From JAABQG01 sp963726365 (GTDB lineage: Bacteria > Pseudomonadota > Gammaproteobacteria > Burkholderiales > Burkholderiaceae_C): a DNA stretch of 64,000 bases. Below, in pieces: positions 27,965-35,981 of the stretch. The DNA lies in contig CAVSCI010000007.1 in the NCBI GenBank assembly GCA_963726365.1, positions 124,001-188,000 on the forward strand, given 5' to 3'. A model generated the notes under the pieces. That model saw only the letters and a program-made list of their open reading frames with translations. It did not search any database and was not told the origin of the DNA. Within the stretch, counting starts at the first letter, position 1. The number at the start of each line of letters is the position of its first letter. Position numbers and translations under genes: made by a program.

Positions 27965-28402
27965 GACGATCTCCTAAAAGGCGCAGAGAGAAGAGATCTG
28001 CTGTTGGAAGCTACTTCGAGCCCTTCTGGCCCCCACGTTTCTTTACATACGCCGGAGGCATTTGCATCGTATTGATAAAAATCACCCTTTCGCAAAGTAT
28101 CGAGCCTGACAACCGCTTGGAAGCGCCACCGCACCGCCACGGCACTGAGCGCCCGAGCGATTGGGAGCGAAGTGGCGCTCCAAAGGGCGCCAATGCGACT
28201 TCATGCGCCCTGGTGAACCGGGTGGTGGCGGCGGTAACAGCGGCTTGAGGGCCGCGACGATGGCCGCCGCTTCCATTCCTGGTAGGTCTTCCCAGGTCAG
28301 GACCACGATTCGGCCCGTGGACTTCTCGACTCGCCTGGCTTCGGCAACTCAGCCGGTTGTGTGCGGGGCCGAGCCAAGCGCCGGCGACGCCAGGGCGCAG
28401 GG
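27965..28402. other. 438 bp without a convincing gene
   Basis: Between the lipoprotein and grpB. Short frames on both strands have Arg/Pro-rich translations without motifs. A Pro run (minus strand, about 28215-28235) is visible. The right end (28333-28402) belongs to an attC-like element. It may hold a decayed gene cassette. Confidence 0.4.
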
Positions 28403-28408
28403 TTAGGC
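28333..28408 (-). repeat. attC-like element at the 3' end of grpB
   Basis: On the minus strand it opens with GCCTAAC at 28402-28408, whose TAA is the grpB stop codon. It closes with GCCAGGC at 28333-28339, preceded by CAACCGGCTGAGTTGCCGAA. The layout (stop codon inside an R''-type box, inverted partner about 70 bp away) resembles an integron recombination site. The closing box does not match the canonical GTTRRRY, so this may be degenerate or coincidental. Confidence 0.35.
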
Positions 28409-28936
28409 TGCCCCTGCCCCTTGATTCCAGGCATCGATGACTTGTGCAACGAATGAAGTCTTTGCTTCCGTGTACGCCTCCCGGTCCTGGCCGTACTTCT
28501 CGGCAAGTCTCCGCTTGAGGTGTGCGTACGCCTCGACTGTGTCGGGTTGACTCCGCAATGCATCGCGAAAGGCCAGTCTGTCGCGCCACAGCGGGCTATG
28601 TATTGGAACGATGTGAAGATGATGCGTCCGGTGGGCTGGCGAGGGCTTGCAGAACCAGTGCATGACATCGGCCTTGTAGGGGTAGTAGACCCAGCCAGCG
28701 CTCGCAGCGGCTTCTATCGCGCCTCTCGATTCGCTCAGAGACTTGACGGGCGCCATCATGTCAATGATCGGCTTGGCCAGGAGACCAGGCACCGCAGTAC
28801 TGCCGATGTGTTCGATCTGCCCTACGAGCCACGGCGAAAGCACTGCGCACAGTGTGGCAGCCTCCGCGCTGAAAAGGGCGGGCCACTCAGCTTGGGATGC
28901 GACCAGTTCAATCGGGGCATCGGGGGCGTTGTCCAT
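28403..28936 (-). CDS. GrpB family protein (UPF0157)
   Basis: 177-residue GrpB-type protein of the nucleotidyltransferase superfamily; the function is not established. The start chosen is MDNAPDAPIELVASQAEWPA; an upstream in-frame ATG would add 15 residues. The core motif IEHIGSTAVPGLLAKPIIDM is diagnostic. HHLHIVPIHSPLWRDRLAFR and AYAHLKRRLAEKYG follow. The stop TAA lies inside a GCCTAAC box. It is a single-gene unit on the minus strand within the accessory island. Confidence 0.9.
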   Translation of the reverse strand: MDNAPDAPIELVASQAEWPALFSAEAATLCAVLSPWLVGQIEHIGSTAVPGLLAKPIIDMMAPVKSLSESRGAIEAAASAGWVYYPYKADVMHWFCKPSPAHRTHHLHIVPIHSPLWRDRLAFRDALRSQPDTVEAYAHLKRRLAEKYGQDREAYTEAKTSFVAQVIDAWNQGAGAA

Positions 28937-29011
28937 GGACGAATTGTGCAGCGTCACGTCAAGTTCAGCGGTGCGCGGCACCCGCGCGCATGGGGAAAGG
29001 CCGACGCAGTG

Positions 29012-29372
29012 TCATTTGGTTCCGTACTGGCTCGCAAGCGCTGTTGCGACGCGTCCGATGAGGTCCAAAGGAAAGACCGCATCGTACCGGGAAGGCAAGG
29101 TTGCCCTTCGCATTGCGGAACGGCGCCAGTTCGCTGATGAGCTGCAGATCATCCGTGACGGGCGGATAGATACCAACGTGCTTCTTGAACGCGGCGAAGT
29201 AGAAAAAGGTTCGGCCCAGCTTGAACGCCGGCATGTTGTAGCTGATGCAAGGAACCGCCTGGGGCACCCTGGCGTCGACGATGCCGCCAATCTGGCGCAG
29301 GATCGGCTGTGCCTGCGGGTGGGCCGCGGCGATGTAGTCGTCGTGCGAAGTGAATTTCGGGTGCGTGGGCAT
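29012..29372 (-). CDS. DUF1801 / YdhG-like protein (one frameshift)
   Basis: Small cytosolic protein, about 119 residues. The start is MPTHPKFTSHDDYIAA. The DUF1801 core is VPCISYNMPAFKLGRTFFYF, then FKKHVGIYPP and LISELAPFRNAKGNLAFP. The frame breaks at about 29087-29091 and resumes with RYDAVFPLDLIGRVATALAS to QYGTK. Members resemble the frataxin-like iron chaperone Fra of Bacillus. The frame upstream is open into the DUF6064 gene, so a natural fusion cannot be fully excluded, but family boundaries argue for two genes. Confidence 0.75.
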
Positions 29373-29460
29373 GGGCGGCTGAAGAACTGGTGAGGGCAAC
29401 GAAAGGAGAATTGTGTGCCAGACGTCTGAGTTCACTTGCGCGCGAAGCCAGGCGTCGGTT

Positions 29461-30027
29461 TCAGGTGTGCGCAGCCGGCCCGGCGGCCTGCCTTTTTTCA
29501 TTGCCAACCCAATGGCTATGAGCCCAGCAGCGAGGAGCCCCAAATCGGGAGGCACATCGAGCAGGAACGCCGCCTGACCGCCCACGAGCGACCAGAGAAT
29601 TGGTACGATGAGGGCGAGTCGCACCTTGCCTCCGCGCGCCATGGCGAGCATGCCGATCGTAAAGATGGTTGTCGGACACGGTAGGCCGAACGTGGAGAGA
29701 TTTGGATAGGCGTGTCCGGCGAACGTGGACCAGGTCGGATAGATGACCAGCGCGAAGGCCACGAGCACCAGCCCGATCGCACTGCGCGCTTCCCGGCGCA
29801 GGTTGAAGTCAAGTTCACGGCGAACCATGCCGAGCCAGACGAACACACCGGCGCCTGCGAGCGAGAGCGCACCAAACACGTAGGCGAGCGGGTTGATGCG
29901 GGCGAAGAAGGCCAGGTGGTAGACCAGCCCCACCCAGCAGCAGAGTCAGCACCTGTGTCGGCCAGACAGACTCGTTGTACTGGCGGATGACCGCAAAGAA
30001 CTGGTCGACTGGGAACGGTAGTTGCAT
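29461..30027 (-). CDS. DUF6064 family membrane protein (frameshifted)
   Basis: Integral membrane protein of unknown function, about 190-200 residues. The start MQLPFPVDQFFAVIRQYNES is the family N-terminus (WPTQVLTLLL follows). A break at about 29933-29940 leads to GLVYHLAFFARINPLAYVFG and further helices, including FTIGMLAMARGG and LIVPILWSLVGGQAAFLLD. The C-terminal end is uncertain: a stop in another frame at 29461 fits if one more indel lies in the A-run near 29500. It belongs to the island of small minus-strand genes. Confidence 0.6.
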
Positions 30028-30224
30028 GGTGATCCTCACGCTTCGCACCACGGAAACAGCGACAACGTATTCCGCCTCAGTCCCAGTCCGGTCGTCGTTG
30101 ATGCGCCGCAACAGGCCTGCGAAAAAGTGGGCGCCTTCATCGTGGGGGATTGCTCAACCCTGACGTTCCCGGTCAGGCGCCGCGCTGCTGGAGGTCGCCT
30201 CGACCAAGGGGTCAGGCCGCCATC

Positions 30225-30668
30225 TCACCTCGCGGCGATAAGCAGCCACACGACGTGAACGACCAGGGCCATCAGCGACGTTGCCGCGACGACGAAAAAG
30301 ATGGTTCGCAGCGGTTGCCGGCTGCCGAGATAGGCCCAGGAATGAAGCCACCGCGCCACCGTGAAGACCGTGAAGTACCACGCTGCAGCACCCGGCGACC
30401 CGCCAGCAAGCACATAGACCAGGCCAAGCGCAAGGAATGGAACGATGGTGGCCTGGGCGTTGGCGTGCGCCCGCAGGACGCGCGCGATCTCGGGCGGGTC
30501 GATATCAGCCAGGCTTGAACTGAAACGGGAAGCGTCTTCGGGATTTGGCGTTGACTTGGCCTTGCTCCTCGCCGCGCCGCTGTAGGCCCACAGAAAAATG
30601 AGGTTGCAGCACAGGGCGACACAGGTGATCGCATAGGCCACGAATGCAGGATTGTTCGACAGGTTCAT
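30225..30668 (-). CDS. MAPEG family membrane protein
   Basis: 147-residue four-helix membrane protein of the MAPEG family (microsomal glutathione transferase / prostaglandin E synthase relatives). The start chosen is MNLSNNPAFVAYAITCVALC. The family motif RAHANAQATIVPFLALGLVY corresponds to the conserved R-x-x-N region that binds glutathione. The last helix is TIFFVVAATSLMALVVHVVW. The enzymatic activity is unknown. A second, distinct MAPEG gene occurs at 45.5 kb. Confidence 0.82.
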   Translation of the reverse strand: MNLSNNPAFVAYAITCVALCCNLIFLWAYSGAARSKAKSTPNPEDASRFSSSLADIDPPEIARVLRAHANAQATIVPFLALGLVYVLAGGSPGAAAWYFTVFTVARWLHSWAYLGSRQPLRTIFFVVAATSLMALVVHVVWLLIAAR

Positions 30669-30840
30669 TCCGATTCCCTCCAGGAGAGCCAACGGGACAG
30701 ACACAAACAACGGCCTTTGAAGACGCGCCATCGGCACTGTAGCCCGAAAGGCGGCCTGGCCGCATCTCTTTTGACTCGCCTTTCCTGATCCGGTGGCGCG
30801 ATGAGATGCAGCGGTACGTGCCTCTGTGCTGTCAAAAACC

Positions 30841-30895
30841 GTAGCTGAAAGTGACCATGCGACGCTGGGAATTGGCCATTTTGGTTGTGTTTTTG
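30841..30895 (+). repeat. Dispersed repeat, copy 4
   Basis: Plus strand: TAGCTGAAAGTGACCATGCG, then ACGCTGGGAATTGGCCATTT. It lies in the spacer downstream of the DUF1810 gene. Confidence 0.65.
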
Positions 30896-30917
30896 TCCGG
30901 AAACGCCTTTGGCAGCC

Positions 30918-31373
30918 TCATCCGGCACTGGGCGCGATCAGGCGAAGGGTCTCTACGTCTGACTTGCCGTCGTAGAAAACCTGGAGCGCGTCAGCGAAGC
31001 ACGGCTCGCCGGGCGCGACCGCATGGAACAAGGTCAGGCACGACCGGAACTTCATCGCATCCACCTCGCCCAGGATCTCGACGGCCGTGCGATCGGCGTG
31101 GCCGAGGATGGCGTGGACGCAGGCCACCAGCCTCGGGCCCAGAACGGGATGGGCCAGGTAGGCCGCGGCTTCGGAGGAGTCGGTGATGCCGTACTCCTGT
31201 GCCATCGGGCTTCGGCCCAGCTCCCGCAGCTGCGGCAGGATGTACCAGATCCAATGCGACTGCTTCCGGCCGGCCTTTATCTCGGCCAGCGCCTGCGCGT
31301 AGTCCTTTTCCTGGGCACGGACGAAGCGGTCCAGGCTGGCCAGAGGCCGCATTTCGCCGGAAGGGTGTGCCAT
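30918..31373 (-). CDS. DUF1810 family protein
   Basis: 151-residue cytosolic protein of unknown function. The start is MAHPSGEMRPLASLDRFVRA; a second Met eight residues in is also possible. The DUF1810 signature is FVRAQEKDYAQALAEIKAGR followed by SHWIWYILPQLRELGRSP. Later GPRLVACVHAILGH and FRSCLTLFHAV complete the fold. It is a single-gene unit in the accessory island. Confidence 0.88.
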   Translation of the reverse strand: MAHPSGEMRPLASLDRFVRAQEKDYAQALAEIKAGRKQSHWIWYILPQLRELGRSPMAQEYGITDSSEAAAYLAHPVLGPRLVACVHAILGHADRTAVEILGEVDAMKFRSCLTLFHAVAPGEPCFADALQVFYDGKSDVETLRLIAPSAG

Positions 31374-31417
31374 GTCGTGCGTGGGGCCCGGCGCTGCTCG
31401 ATTGCCGGCGCAAGCGC

Positions 31418-32078
31418 TCAAGCGGCACCTGCAGCGGTCGCCACCGTCCAGGCCAGGACGAGCTGGGCCACGAAGTAGGTGGGCCAGCCCCACAACCGGT
31501 TGACATAGCCTTGCTTGACGAAGCGGTCTCGCGCGACCGAGAGATCCGAGGCGGTGAACAGCAACGCCCCGACCAGCACGGCCCAGCGTTGCGACGCGAA
31601 GGCATGCCCTGCCGCGGCCACGCACATGGCCAGGATGACGACGACATACGCCAGCACCGGGCCCTTGAACTCCTGCGGCGCATGCGGCATCAGCCAGCGC
31701 AGCACCCCGGCGCCAAACAGCACCGCCACGACCGCGGCCACGACCATGGCCGGGAACCGACAGCGCACCCGAGACGAACGCCGCCGCAAACAGCACATGC
31801 GACAGCAGAAAAGCCCCCAGCCCGCCCATGAACGCCTTGGGCGCGCGCGAGAGCAGCAAGGCATCGCCCATCCATCCGAGCACCAGCGCGCCCAGGATCA
31901 ACTGCCCGTATGTGGACCGAGGCGCGCCGAGCGAAACCGCCACGAGCACGAAGCAGGTGCTGGCCGCAAGCTTGGCGATGACCCGCCCAAGCGGCCACTC
32001 CCGGTGATCCACCACCAGGAGAATCAGTACCGAAACAAGGCAGGCAGCGGTCAGGGTGACGGGGGAAAGCATGGGCAT
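31418..32078 (-). CDS. YhhN/TMEM86-like lysoplasmalogenase family protein (one frameshift)
   Basis: Polytopic membrane protein of about 219 residues. The start is MPMLSPVTLTAACLVSVLIL. GALVLGWMGDALLLSR carries the conserved Asp of the YhhN family, and a second is in GALLFTASDLSVARDRF. A one-base break at about 31756-31762 separates AAAFVSGALS from RFPAMVVAAVVAVLFGAG. Animal TMEM86B cleaves lysoplasmalogen; bacterial members are mostly uncharacterised. Confidence 0.8.
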
Positions 32079-32696
32079 GACGGGTTTGTGACGCTCAGGC
32101 GGCCATCGGGGCTTGCCCAAGAACGCGCGTAAGCCGATCCAGATTCTGTTCGTTTGCTGGCCCTACGATGTCCCTGACTGCCTGAGCCGTCTTGCATGGC
32201 GTTTCTGTAGCACCTGTTCACTTCGCCCATCGACATCTGGATGGTCTTGTCCTCAACCTTTGGGCCACTTGAACCAAGGCCGCATCCGGAGAAGCGTGAG
32301 AGTAGGGTGCACAGTCGTGCTTGATCACGCCCATCTTCGGCAGGATCAGCGCCTCCGTAAACACCGCAGATCGGATGAGCGCCATGTCAGGGCCGTGCAA
32401 TTGACAGAACTTCCAGCCTGTCCCGGACTTGCAACTCAAACACCTCGAACGAATCATCGAATGAAGCCTTCGGCTCCCCACCATGAACCCAACAGATCGG
32501 GCGACATGCAAGTGCACCATAAACCATGGCTCTTGGCCGCGGGTACGGCAAGGTCCGCGACGCTAGCCAAAGTTTGCCGTTACATTCATCACGATCGGCT
32601 CCATCGTTGTGGGGATTTTGCGCCATGGCGTGCGAGCCCACCGGGCGTCCCGGCCTTGGCATGCTCTGTCGGGTGAGGGGCCAGGCATCGTCGTGC
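32079..32696. other. 618 bp without an identifiable gene; possible decayed coding sequence
   Basis: Minus-strand fragments look faintly protein-like: SFEVFELQVRDRLEVLSIAR in one frame, and ALIRSAVFTEALILPKMGVI with ASPDAALVQVAQRL in another, near 32290-32450. They could be pieces of one gene broken by an indel, but I do not recognise the family. Nothing else is visible. Confidence 0.35.
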
Positions 32697-33143
32697 TCAG
32701 CCGGGGATGTCGGGCTCGACGAGCGTGGCAAGCTGTGCCAATGACTCCTGCCAGCCGAGGTAACACATCTCCAGCGGAACCATTTCAGGGATACCGCTCT
32801 GGGTGATGTTCACCTCGGTTCCGCATACGACGGTCGTGAGGGAGACCACGACCTCCATCTGGCCGGGCAGGTTCGGGTCGTCAAACTTGTCCGTGTATCG
32901 GAGTCGCTCATTCGGGATCAGCTCCAGGTACTCCCCGCCGAAGGAGTGGCCATTGCCCGTCGAGAAGTTGTGGAACGACATCCGGAACGTGCCGCCGACA
33001 CGAGGGTCCATGTGGTGCACCGTGCAGGTGAACCCGTAGGGCGGCAACCATTTGGCCATGGCCCCGGCGTCGAGGAAGGCGCGATAGACCTTTTCGGGCT
33101 TCGCGCGAAGCACCCGGTGCAGGCGCACGGTGTGGTCGGACAT
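32697..33143 (-). CDS. SRPBCC / AHSA1 domain protein
   Basis: 148-residue START-like (Bet v1 fold) protein. It begins MSDHTVRLHRVLRAKPEKVY, then AFLDAGAMAKWLPPYGF, the AHSA1 entry. Central strands MDPRVGGTFRMSFHNF and GGEYLELIPNERLRYTDKFD are followed by the closing helix GWQESLAQLATLVEPD. The ligand is unknown. A GAGGAGA ribosome binding site lies upstream. It follows the VOC gene by 79 bp on the same strand. Confidence 0.9.
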   Translation of the reverse strand: MSDHTVRLHRVLRAKPEKVYRAFLDAGAMAKWLPPYGFTCTVHHMDPRVGGTFRMSFHNFSTGNGHSFGGEYLELIPNERLRYTDKFDDPNLPGQMEVVVSLTTVVCGTEVNITQSGIPEMVPLEMCYLGWQESLAQLATLVEPDIPG

Positions 33144-33222
33144 GTTGGATTCTCCTCAGTGTCGAGCGCGTCTTGGGGTCGGTGACCTGCCCCTCCCGGC
33201 GATACCCATCAAAAGCAGGAAG

Positions 33223-33769
33223 TCAAAGTTGAAGGGTACCCGATCTCGGCGGAGTGACCGTTTCAGCTCGGCGTCGGCGCCTCAGCCGCGGACGTGCCGC
33301 CTCGATCGCGGCGACGTCGATCTTTCCCATGGTCATCATCGCCTCGAACGCACGCTTGGCCGCAGCCGGATCAGGATCGGTAATCGCTTCCGTCAGCGCC
33401 ACCGGCGTGATCTGCCAGGACACGCCCCATTTGTCCTTGCACCAGCCGCATTCATTCTCCTGGCCCGCCATGGCCGACGATGGCGTTCCAGTAGCGGTCG
33501 GTTTCGGCCTGGTCGGCGGTTGCGACCTGAAACGAGAAGGCCACGTTGTGCTTGAACACCGGCCCGCCGTTGAGCCCCAGGCAGGGAATGCCCATGACCG
33601 TGAACATCACCGTCAACACATCCCCGGCCTTGCCGGACGGATAGTCCGCCGGCGCGCGGTTCACCGCGTCGACGCGGGAGTCCGGAAACGTCGCGGCATA
33701 AAACCGGGCTGCCTCCTCAGCGCTGCCGTCGTACCAGATGCAGATGGTGTTCTTCGCGATCGTTGTCAT
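33223..33769 (-). CDS. VOC superfamily (PhnB-like) protein (one frameshift)
   Basis: Glyoxalase/bleomycin-resistance fold protein, about 180 residues, of the PhnB/3-demethylubiquinone methyltransferase-like group. The start is MTTIAKNTICIWYDGSAEEA, with ARFYAATFPDSRVDAV and LTVMFTVMGIPCLGLNGGP. The frame breaks at about 33461-33466 (GGGCCAGG, probably one extra C) and resumes QENECGWCKDKWGVSWQITP, the usual PhnB second half, then AFEAMMTMGKIDVAAIEAA. No known substrate. Confidence 0.82.
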
Positions 33770-33818
33770 GCCGTTTCTCCAGACAGTTGGGACTTCGAAA
33801 TCGTGAATTCGGCCATGG

Positions 33819-34097
33819 CTATCCCGGGCCGGTGCCAAACCGTTCCGCCGAACGTGCACGCGCCTTGGCAGCCTCGACTTCGCGGCTCTTGGGCTCGGCG
33901 TTGGTGACCAGGCCATGGATCAGGCGGCGCGCCGATGCGGCCACTTCTTCCACGGCGGCTTCGAAAGCCGCCTCGTTGGCCTTCGAGGGCACGGCAAATC
34001 CACTGAGCTTGCGCACGAACTGGAGCGAAGCATCCCTGATCTCCAGCTCTGTGGCCGGGGGCTCGAAGTTGAACAAGGTCTTGATGTTGCGGCACAT
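33819..34097 (-). CDS. DUF2277 family protein
   Basis: 92-residue protein of unknown function with the DUF2277 beginning MCRNIKTLFNFEPPATELEI, followed by RDASLQFVRKLSGFAVPSKA. The rest is helical with many Ala and Arg. It lies between the DHFR-like and VOC genes on the same strand. The family is often found beside small enzymes in accessory regions. Confidence 0.9.
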   Translation of the reverse strand: MCRNIKTLFNFEPPATELEIRDASLQFVRKLSGFAVPSKANEAAFEAAVEEVAASARRLIHGLVTNAEPKSREVEAAKARARSAERFGTGPG

Positions 34098-34121
34098 GAT
34101 GTGGAGGGGGTGTTGAGCGAT

Positions 34122-34174
34122 GCCTGGCGTCGAAGCTACACGGCAATGCCGTCCGCTGCAACCGGTTGTCAGGC
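34122..34174 (-). repeat. attC-like element at the 3' end of the DHFR-like gene
   Basis: Minus strand opens GCCTGAC (34168-34174), whose TGA is the stop codon of the DHFR-like gene. It continues with CAACCGGTTGCAGCGGACGG, has a perfect inner hairpin ACGGCA-A-TGCCGT (34140-34152), and closes with GCCAGGC (34122-34128). The outer boxes pair at six of seven positions. It shares the closing GCCAGGC and the CAACCGG segment with the element after grpB. It resembles an integron attC site but lacks a canonical GTTRRRY box. Confidence 0.42.
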
Positions 34175-34831
34175 GTCATCGCGCCCCTGGCGCTGGAGGA
34201 CCACATGGGTGGCTTTCTCCGACGCAACGAACTGAACGCATTGATATCCCAGAGCGCGCATGTTGACCCCTTCGAACAGCCGCTCGCCGGCACCCAGCAG
34301 GACGGGCGAAATGGCGATGTGCATCTCATCGATCAGGCGCTGGCGAAGATACTGCTGGATGACGCTGACGCCGCCGCCCAGACGAACGTCCTTGCCCTGG
34401 GCTGCCTCGCGGGCCCGCGCCAGCGCGGCATCGATGCCCTCGGTCACGAAGTGGAAGGTCGTGCCGCCCTCCATGACCAGCGGCGGGCGCGCATGGTGGG
34501 TCAGCACGAACACCGGCACGTGATAGACCGGGTTCTCGCCCCACCAGCCCCGCCAGCTCTCATCGGGCCAGCGCCCGCGAACCGGCCCGAACATGTTCCG
34601 GCCCAGAATCCAGGCTCCGATGTTCTGAAAGCCCCGCGCGGCAAAGTCTTCATCAATGCCGTCCTGCCCGCCGTCGTTGCCGAACACGTTCCTCTGAAAC
34701 GTCCGCGTGGACATGGCCCAGCCATGCAGCGCGGCGCCGCCCACGCCCAGCGGGTTGTTGAGGTCCTGGTGCGGGCCCGCGCCGAAGCCGTCAAGGGAGA
34801 TGGTGAAGCCCTCGACCCGGACGCGTGTCAT
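34169..34831 (-). CDS. Dihydrofolate reductase-like (RibD C-terminal domain) protein
   Basis: 220-residue protein with the RibD_C/DHFR-like fold. The start chosen is MTRVRVEGFTISLDGFGAGP after an AGGAGATCATG ribosome binding site; an upstream ATG in frame would add 53 unconserved residues. Motifs are GAWILGRNMFGPVRG, VPVFVLTHHARPPLVMEGG, and GKDVRLGGGVSVIQQYLRQ (NADPH-binding glycines). It closes IDEMHIAISPVLLGAGERLF. It is related to bacterial reductases often annotated YyaP/YwjB; the substrate is unknown. The stop codon lies in an attC-like box. Confidence 0.88.
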   Translation of the reverse strand: MTRVRVEGFTISLDGFGAGPHQDLNNPLGVGGAALHGWAMSTRTFQRNVFGNDGGQDGIDEDFAARGFQNIGAWILGRNMFGPVRGRWPDESWRGWWGENPVYHVPVFVLTHHARPPLVMEGGTTFHFVTEGIDAALARAREAAQGKDVRLGGGVSVIQQYLRQRLIDEMHIAISPVLLGAGERLFEGVNMRALGYQCVQFVASEKATHVVLQRQGRDDA

Positions 34832-34856
34832 TTCATGATCTCCTTTCGATTGGCGC

Positions 34857-35705
34857 CTAAGCGTCTTCAATCTCTTTGAGTGACTTGCCGTTCTTGTCTT
34901 TCCAGGCGGTGAGTCCGTTTGCGCTCCCGCCGTGGATGACCGCGGCGGCTGCGCTGGGGCTTGTGAACTCGACGTCCTTGGCGAAGACATAGACGCCCCC
35001 TTGCTCGATCAGTGTCTTGTCCTGGATAAGTCGCTGCCGCAAAGCAATCGTATTCGGGTACTGACTCTCTGCTGATGGCCGCACCGCGAGCACCGCTGTT
35101 GACTTGGCAAAGACGACGAAGCCACTCTCGGTTCGGCGGCCATTGGCCACAGCATTCTTGATCTTGCAAAACAGGTGAGGTTGGTGCTGGGTTGGCTTGT
35201 TGGAGCCTGCGATCGGCGATAGCAAGTCAGAGCCAAGAACCGGCAAGACCTGGCGGATGCGGGACAGGTAGACCTCCATGTCTTCACGGTCCGACTCCGG
35301 CAATTTGGGGTTGCTTGTGTTGCTGTTTTCAAGCGTGTAGCGCCCAACCAATTTTGATTCCTGCAGCAGTCGGTTTTCAAGATACCGAATGTGGGCCTTG
35401 GTCAGGTTTTCGTCTTTGCTCACGAACACGACGACGGAAGTCCAGAAGTCTTTGGCCTTGTGCTGCTTCAGTCGATCACGGATAACCTCGGCCTCGCCGA
35501 TGTAGGCGAGGTTGTCTCCCGTGTCGGGGTTGACGCCGAGCAGGAAGTACACGCCAGAACTCTCCGTCTCCTCGCGGGCGAGGAGGTCATCAAGCTCGGT
35601 TCGCGGTGCTGCGAGCGCTTTGCCAGTCCAGTTGGACACCTCACCGACACGAAGGCGGCGAGCATCTCCGTGCGGCAGGTAGAGCTTGATCGTTGCAGAT
35701 GTCAT
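34857..35705 (-). CDS. GIY-YIG nuclease-domain protein with DUF4357
   Basis: 282-residue protein. An N-terminal GIY-YIG-like nuclease domain is seen in SSGVYFLLGVNPDTGDNLAY, then IGEAEVIRDRLKQHKAKDFW, with Glu in RYLENRLLQESKLVG. The C-terminal domain reads FVFAKDVEFTSPSAAAAVIH, then GGSANGLTAWKDKNGKSLKE, the DUF4357 signature. Such two-domain proteins are often next to restriction or defence genes, but none is visible here. The start MTSATIKLYLPHGDARRLR is plausible. It is the rightmost member of the island. Confidence 0.87.
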   Translation of the reverse strand: MTSATIKLYLPHGDARRLRVGEVSNWTGKALAAPRTELDDLLAREETESSGVYFLLGVNPDTGDNLAYIGEAEVIRDRLKQHKAKDFWTSVVVFVSKDENLTKAHIRYLENRLLQESKLVGRYTLENSNTSNPKLPESDREDMEVYLSRIRQVLPVLGSDLLSPIAGSNKPTQHQPHLFCKIKNAVANGRRTESGFVVFAKSTAVLAVRPSAESQYPNTIALRQRLIQDKTLIEQGGVYVFAKDVEFTSPSAAAAVIHGGSANGLTAWKDKNGKSLKEIEDA

Positions 35706-35867
35706 GTGTGGCTTTGGACGGCAAGGGAACTAGACCAGTTGCACTATAGCCGTGCAACCGGAAGTTGCTGTGCTCGCGGCGCTCGCTTTTTCCCGCGGCA
35801 GGGCCCGCGCAGATGGAAGCACGGGAGTGTGTGGCGGCGGTGAAGCCAGCCCACAGGAATTCAATAA

Positions 35868-35930
35868 CATAGCAATTAGTGACCATTCGACGCTGGGTTC
35901 GGCCATTTTTTTTGAATATTTCGCTTGAAA
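35868..35930 (+). repeat. Dispersed repeat, copy 5
   Basis: Plus strand: CATAGCAATTAGTGACCATT, then CGACGCTGGGTTCGGCCATT and a T run. It lies downstream of dnaE2, in a 276 bp spacer to the GIY-YIG gene that holds nothing else recognisable. Confidence 0.65.
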
Positions 35931-35981
35931 GGCCTCCTGCAGCTTCCCCCAGCCGAATCAGGCCCGCACCAGCGCCCCGCC

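Noticed and set aside
28965..29933. Single 322-residue protein combining DUF6064 and DUF1801
   Set aside because: The two families have their own starts and ends, and indels lie in both, so two genes are more likely.
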